Below, piece after piece: positions 5,798 through 8,694 of a DNA stretch of 8,694 nucleotides. This DNA is from JASJHI01 sp965371355 (GTDB taxonomy: Bacteria > Actinomycetota > Acidimicrobiia > Acidimicrobiales > Ilumatobacteraceae), in contig CBDUYD010000124.1 of NCBI GenBank assembly GCA_965371355.1, positions 1-8,694 on the forward strand, in the 5' to 3' direction. How positions within the stretch are numbered: the stretch's first letter is position 1; the number at the start of each line of letters is the position of its first letter. The translations under genes and the position numbers were made by a program. The notes under the pieces are model-generated. The model was not told where the DNA came from and did not search any database. It saw nothing but the letters and a program-made list of their open reading frames with translations.

Positions 5798-5803
5798 CTT
5801 GGC

Positions 5804-8694
5804 GTGCCGTATCCCGCCGTCGAATCCCAGCCGAACTTCCCAGCGCTCGAAGACGACATCCTCGCGCGCTGGGCGAGGGACAACACCTTCCAGGCTTCGA
5901 TCGACAACCGCGACGCAGGGTTGAACGGGTCGAACGAGTTCGTGTTCTACGACGGGCCCCCGTTCGCAAACGGCCTCCCGCACTACGGCCACCTGCTCAC
6001 CGGGTACGTCAAGGATGCGATCCCGCGCTACCAGACCATGCGGGGCAGACGCGTCGAACGACGCTTCGGCTGGGACTGCCACGGCCTGCCCGCCGAGGTC
6101 AAGGCAGAACAGGAACTCGGCATCTCGGGACATCCCGAGATCGCCGCCTACGGCATCGATCGGTTCAACGACGCCTGCCGCACGAGTGTGCTGCGGTACA
6201 CGAACGACTGGGAAGAATACGTCACCCGCCAGGCGCGCTGGGTCGACTTCGAAAACGACTACAAGACACTCGATCTCTCGTACATGGAGAGTGTCATGTG
6301 GGCGTTCAAGACGCTCTGGGACAAGGGGCTCGTCTACGAGGGATATCGCGTCATCGCATACTGCTGGCGCTGCGAGACGCCCCTCAGCAACAGCGAGACG
6401 AGGCTCGACGACACCTACCGCGATCGGCAGGATCCGGCGCTCACCGTCGGATTCGAGCTCGAGACGGGGGAGCGCCTCCTCGCGTGGACCACCACGCCGT
6501 GGACGCTGCCGAGCAACCTGGCACTGGCCGTCGGGCCCGAGATCGTCTACGCGGTCGTCGAACTCGACGGTCGGCGGTTGATCCTCGCGGAGGATCGCCT
6601 CGATTCGTATGCGGCCGAATTGGGCGAGGCGACTCGCGTCGGCACGCTGACGGGGACCGACCTGGTCGGCCGTCGGTACGCGCCGCTCTACGACTTCTTC
6701 TCCGACACCGAGCACGCGTTCCAGGTGCTCGCTGCCGACTTCGTCACCATCGAGGACGGCACCGGGGTCGTGCACATGGCGCCGGGATTCGGTGAGGACG
6801 ACCAGGTCGCCTGCAACGCCGTCGGCATCCCGACGATCTGTCCGATGGACGAACACGGCCGATTCACGACCGACGTCCCCCCGTGGGCCGGCACCCACGT
6901 CTTCGACGCCAATCCACTGATCATCCGTGACCTGAAAGAGCGGGACGTGGTCGTGCGTCACCAGACCTACGACCACTCGTACCCGCACTGCTGGCGTTGC
7001 AACCAGCCGCTCGTCTACCGGGCGATCTCCTCGTGGTTCGTGAAGGTCACCGAGTTCCGCGACCGGATGGTCGAGCTCAATGAGCAGATCACCTGGCAGC
7101 CCGAGCACGTCAAGAACGGCAGCTTCGGCAAGTGGCTCGAGAACGCCCGCGACTGGTCGATCAGCCGCAACCGATTCTGGGGATCACCGATCCCGGTATG
7201 GCGATCCGACGATCCCGCGTACCCGCGCATCGACGTCTACGGATCGATCGAACAACTCGAAGCTGACTTCGGCGTCGAGGTGAACGATCTCCATCGCCCG
7301 ATGGTCGACGACCTCGTCCGCCCCAATCCCGACGATCCGACCGGTCGCTCGATGATGCGCCGCGTCCCGGAGGTGCTCGACTGCTGGTTCGAGTCCGGAT
7401 CGATGCCGTACGCGCAGGTGCACTACCCGTTCGAGAACGCCGAGTGGTTCGAGCACCACTATCCGGGCGACTTCATCGTCGAGTACATCGGCCAGACGCG
7501 GGGCTGGTTCTACACGCTGCACGTCTTGGCGACCGCGTTGTTCGACCGACCCGCTTTCTCCAACTGTGTCAGCCACGGCAACGTGCTCGGCGACGACGGG
7601 CGCAAGATGTCCAAGAGCCTCGACAACTATCCCGATCCCGGCGCGATGTTCGAGAAGTACGGCGCCGACGCGATGCGTTGGCAGCTCCTGTCCTCGGCGA
7701 TCCTGCGCGGCAGCGACGGTACGGTGACCGAGGAGGGGATGCGCGACTCGGTACGCCACGTCCTGCTCCCACTCTGGAACTCGTGGTACTTCCTGACGCT
7801 GTACGCGAACGCGGCGGACCATCACGGAGTATTCCGCACCGACTCGTCGCACCGCCTCGATCGGTACATCCTCGCCAAGACGAGAGACCTGGTCGACGAC
7901 ACGACCGACGCATTCGACCGATTCGACCTGTTCGCCGCCTGTCGCTCGGTGCGCGACTACCTCGACGTGCTCACCAACTGGTATGTCCGCCGCAGCCGCA
8001 GCCGCTTCTGGGAGGGTGACCACGACGCGATCGACACGTTGCACACGGTGTTGTCGGTGTTCTCGCGGGTCGTCGCGCCCCTCCTGCCGTTCGTCTCCGA
8101 GGCGATCTACGGCGGACTCCAAGAGGGCTCCGCCGGGAGCGTCCACCTCACCGACTGGCCCGACCGCGACGAGTTGCCCGCCGACGACGAACTGGTCGCC
8201 ACGATGGATCTCGTGCGCAACGTGTGCTCCACGACGCTGTCGGTCCGCAAGACACATCAGCGCCGCGTCCGCCTCCCGCTCCCCTCGCTCACCGTCGCCT
8301 CTCCCGACGCCGAGCGCCTGGGCGACTTCCTCGACGTCATCCGCGACGAGGTCAACGTTCGCGAGGTCGTGCTCCTCGACGACGTCGCATCGGTCGCAAC
8401 CGAACGGCTGAAGCTCGTTCCGGCAAAGCTCGGACCGCGCCTCGGCAAGTCGGTACAGCAGGTGATCGCGGCACACAAGGCGGGTGACTGGACGGTCGAC
8501 GGCGAGCGCGTCGTCGTCGGCGGGCACGAGCTGCGAAGCGACGAGTACGTCCTCGAACTCGTTGCCGACGACGACCTGGCGAGCGCCGACCTCGGCGCCG
8601 GAAGGGGAGTCATCGCCCTCGACATCGATGTCACCCCCGAACTCGAGGTCGAGGGTCGTGCACGCGATCTGATCCGCCTGATCCAGCAGGCGCG
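5804..8694 (+). CDS. ileS: Isoleucyl-tRNA synthetase, type 2 (3' partial)
   Basis: This class I aminoacyl-tRNA synthetase charges tRNA-Ile in the cytoplasm and edits mischarged valine. The window holds 963 codons; the family usually has 1030-1080, so the last part of the C-terminal domain is cut off. Motifs from the GTG start are FYDGPPFANGLPHYGH, with the HIGH-type signature HYGH at 60-63, then GWDCHGLPAE (89-98). CWRC pairs at C187/C190 and C396/C399 are the zinc ligands of the connective region. The CP1 editing motif WTTTPWTLP is at 228-236, GTGVVHMAPGFGEDD follows, and KMSKS is at 601-605 (GRKMSKSLDNY). The C-terminal part holds the anticodon-binding fold up to EGRARDLIRLIQQA. HYGH and the overall form place it in the type-2 group common in actinobacteria, eukaryotes and mupirocin-resistant enzymes; resistance is a family-level expectation only. 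An in-frame TAG at 5792 and essential N-terminal residues (NFPALEDDILARW) leave GTG 5804 as the only reasonable start, and it has no SD. Confidence 0.97.
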   Translation, partial: MPYPAVESQPNFPALEDDILARWARDNTFQASIDNRDAGLNGSNEFVFYDGPPFANGLPHYGHLLTGYVKDAIPRYQTMRGRRVERRFGWDCHGLPAEVKAEQELGISGHPEIAAYGIDRFNDACRTSVLRYTNDWEEYVTRQARWVDFENDYKTLDLSYMESVMWAFKTLWDKGLVYEGYRVIAYCWRCETPLSNSETRLDDTYRDRQDPALTVGFELETGERLLAWTTTPWTLPSNLALAVGPEIVYAVVELDGRRLILAEDRLDSYAAELGEATRVGTLTGTDLVGRRYAPLYDFFSDTEHAFQVLAADFVTIEDGTGVVHMAPGFGEDDQVACNAVGIPTICPMDEHGRFTTDVPPWAGTHVFDANPLIIRDLKERDVVVRHQTYDHSYPHCWRCNQPLVYRAISSWFVKVTEFRDRMVELNEQITWQPEHVKNGSFGKWLENARDWSISRNRFWGSPIPVWRSDDPAYPRIDVYGSIEQLEADFGVEVNDLHRPMVDDLVRPNPDDPTGRSMMRRVPEVLDCWFESGSMPYAQVHYPFENAEWFEHHYPGDFIVEYIGQTRGWFYTLHVLATALFDRPAFSNCVSHGNVLGDDGRKMSKSLDNYPDPGAMFEKYGADAMRWQLLSSAILRGSDGTVTEEGMRDSVRHVLLPLWNSWYFLTLYANAADHHGVFRTDSSHRLDRYILAKTRDLVDDTTDAFDRFDLFAACRSVRDYLDVLTNWYVRRSRSRFWEGDHDAIDTLHTVLSVFSRVVAPLLPFVSEAIYGGLQEGSAGSVHLTDWPDRDELPADDELVATMDLVRNVCSTTLSVRKTHQRRVRLPLPSLTVASPDAERLGDFLDVIRDEVNVREVVLLDDVASVATERLKLVPAKLGPRLGKSVQQVIAAHKAGDWTVDGERVVVGGHELRSDEYVLELVADDDLASADLGAGRGVIALDIDVTPELEVEGRARDLIRLIQQA

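Noticed and set aside
5738..5803. Possible T-box riboswitch or terminator between divIVA and ileS
   Set aside because: The 66-bp gap is far too short for a T-box leader, has no strong hairpin followed by a T-run, and the -10 box sits against the start codon.
5931..5942. CGAACGAGTTCG, resembling an actinobacterial LexA (SOS) box
   Set aside because: The two half sites are separated by 2 bp rather than the required 4 bp, and the site lies inside the ileS coding region.
5564..7108. 514-codon open frame on the - strand across the divIVA end and ileS
   Set aside because: It is antisense to well-supported genes, crosses a gene boundary, matches no recognisable family, and is explained by GC-rich third positions removing stops in the opposite frame.
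7184..8527. 447-codon open frame on the - strand within ileS
   Set aside because: Same reason: it is a shadow of the ileS codon pattern, with composition dominated by Val/Arg/Glu and no recognisable motif.

Overview
The window is a stretch of high-GC chromosomal DNA. It carries seven genes on the + strand in the conserved order ftsQ - ftsZ - pgeF - yggS - sepF - divIVA - ileS. This is the distal end of a Gram-positive division and cell-wall (dcw) cluster. The high GC, the lack of ftsA between ftsQ and ftsZ, the presence of sepF and divIVA, and a type-2 (HYGH) isoleucyl-tRNA synthetase all point to an actinobacterium (Actinomycetota). The divergent PgeF and the very acidic division proteins would fit the Acidimicrobiia (Ilumatobacter-like), but that placement is an impression from family knowledge, not a search result.

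Layout. Bases 2-1309 hold ftsQ; its frame is open at the left edge, so the gene probably starts outside the window. A 138-bp gap (1310-1447) holds a small palindrome, a possible 11-codon leader ORF and a strong Shine-Dalgarno (SD) for ftsZ (1448-2557). pgeF (2592-3365) follows after 34 bp with no SD, and yggS (3362-4063) overlaps the pgeF stop by 4 bp. A 97-bp gap (4064-4160) carries a second copy of the same palindrome core and a TAGCAT -10-like box ahead of sepF (4161-4751). divIVA (4775-5737) follows after 23 bp. A 66-bp gap with another TAGCAT box leads to ileS (5804 to the right edge, 3' partial), which appears to be translated from a leaderless mRNA. No tRNA, rRNA, CRISPR array, insertion sequence or phage gene was seen. 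No gap exceeds 138 bp.

How the genes fit together. FtsZ forms the cytokinetic ring. With no FtsA encoded here, SepF is the expected membrane anchor and binds the FtsZ C-terminal peptide. FtsQ links the divisome to septal wall synthesis outside the membrane. DivIVA marks negatively curved membrane and, in actinobacteria, directs polar or septal wall growth. PgeF and YggS are the usual metabolic passengers of this cluster (ylmD/ylmE in Bacillus). The divIVA-ileS junction is an old linkage also found in Firmicutes and Streptomyces. The yggT/ylmG gene that usually sits between sepF and divIVA is missing.

I see no undescribed multi-gene system. The points worth a second look are regulatory and small: a leaderless ileS, a shared CCTGACAGG palindrome upstream of ftsZ and sepF, a leader ORF overlapping the ftsZ start, and strongly acidic tails on several division proteins.
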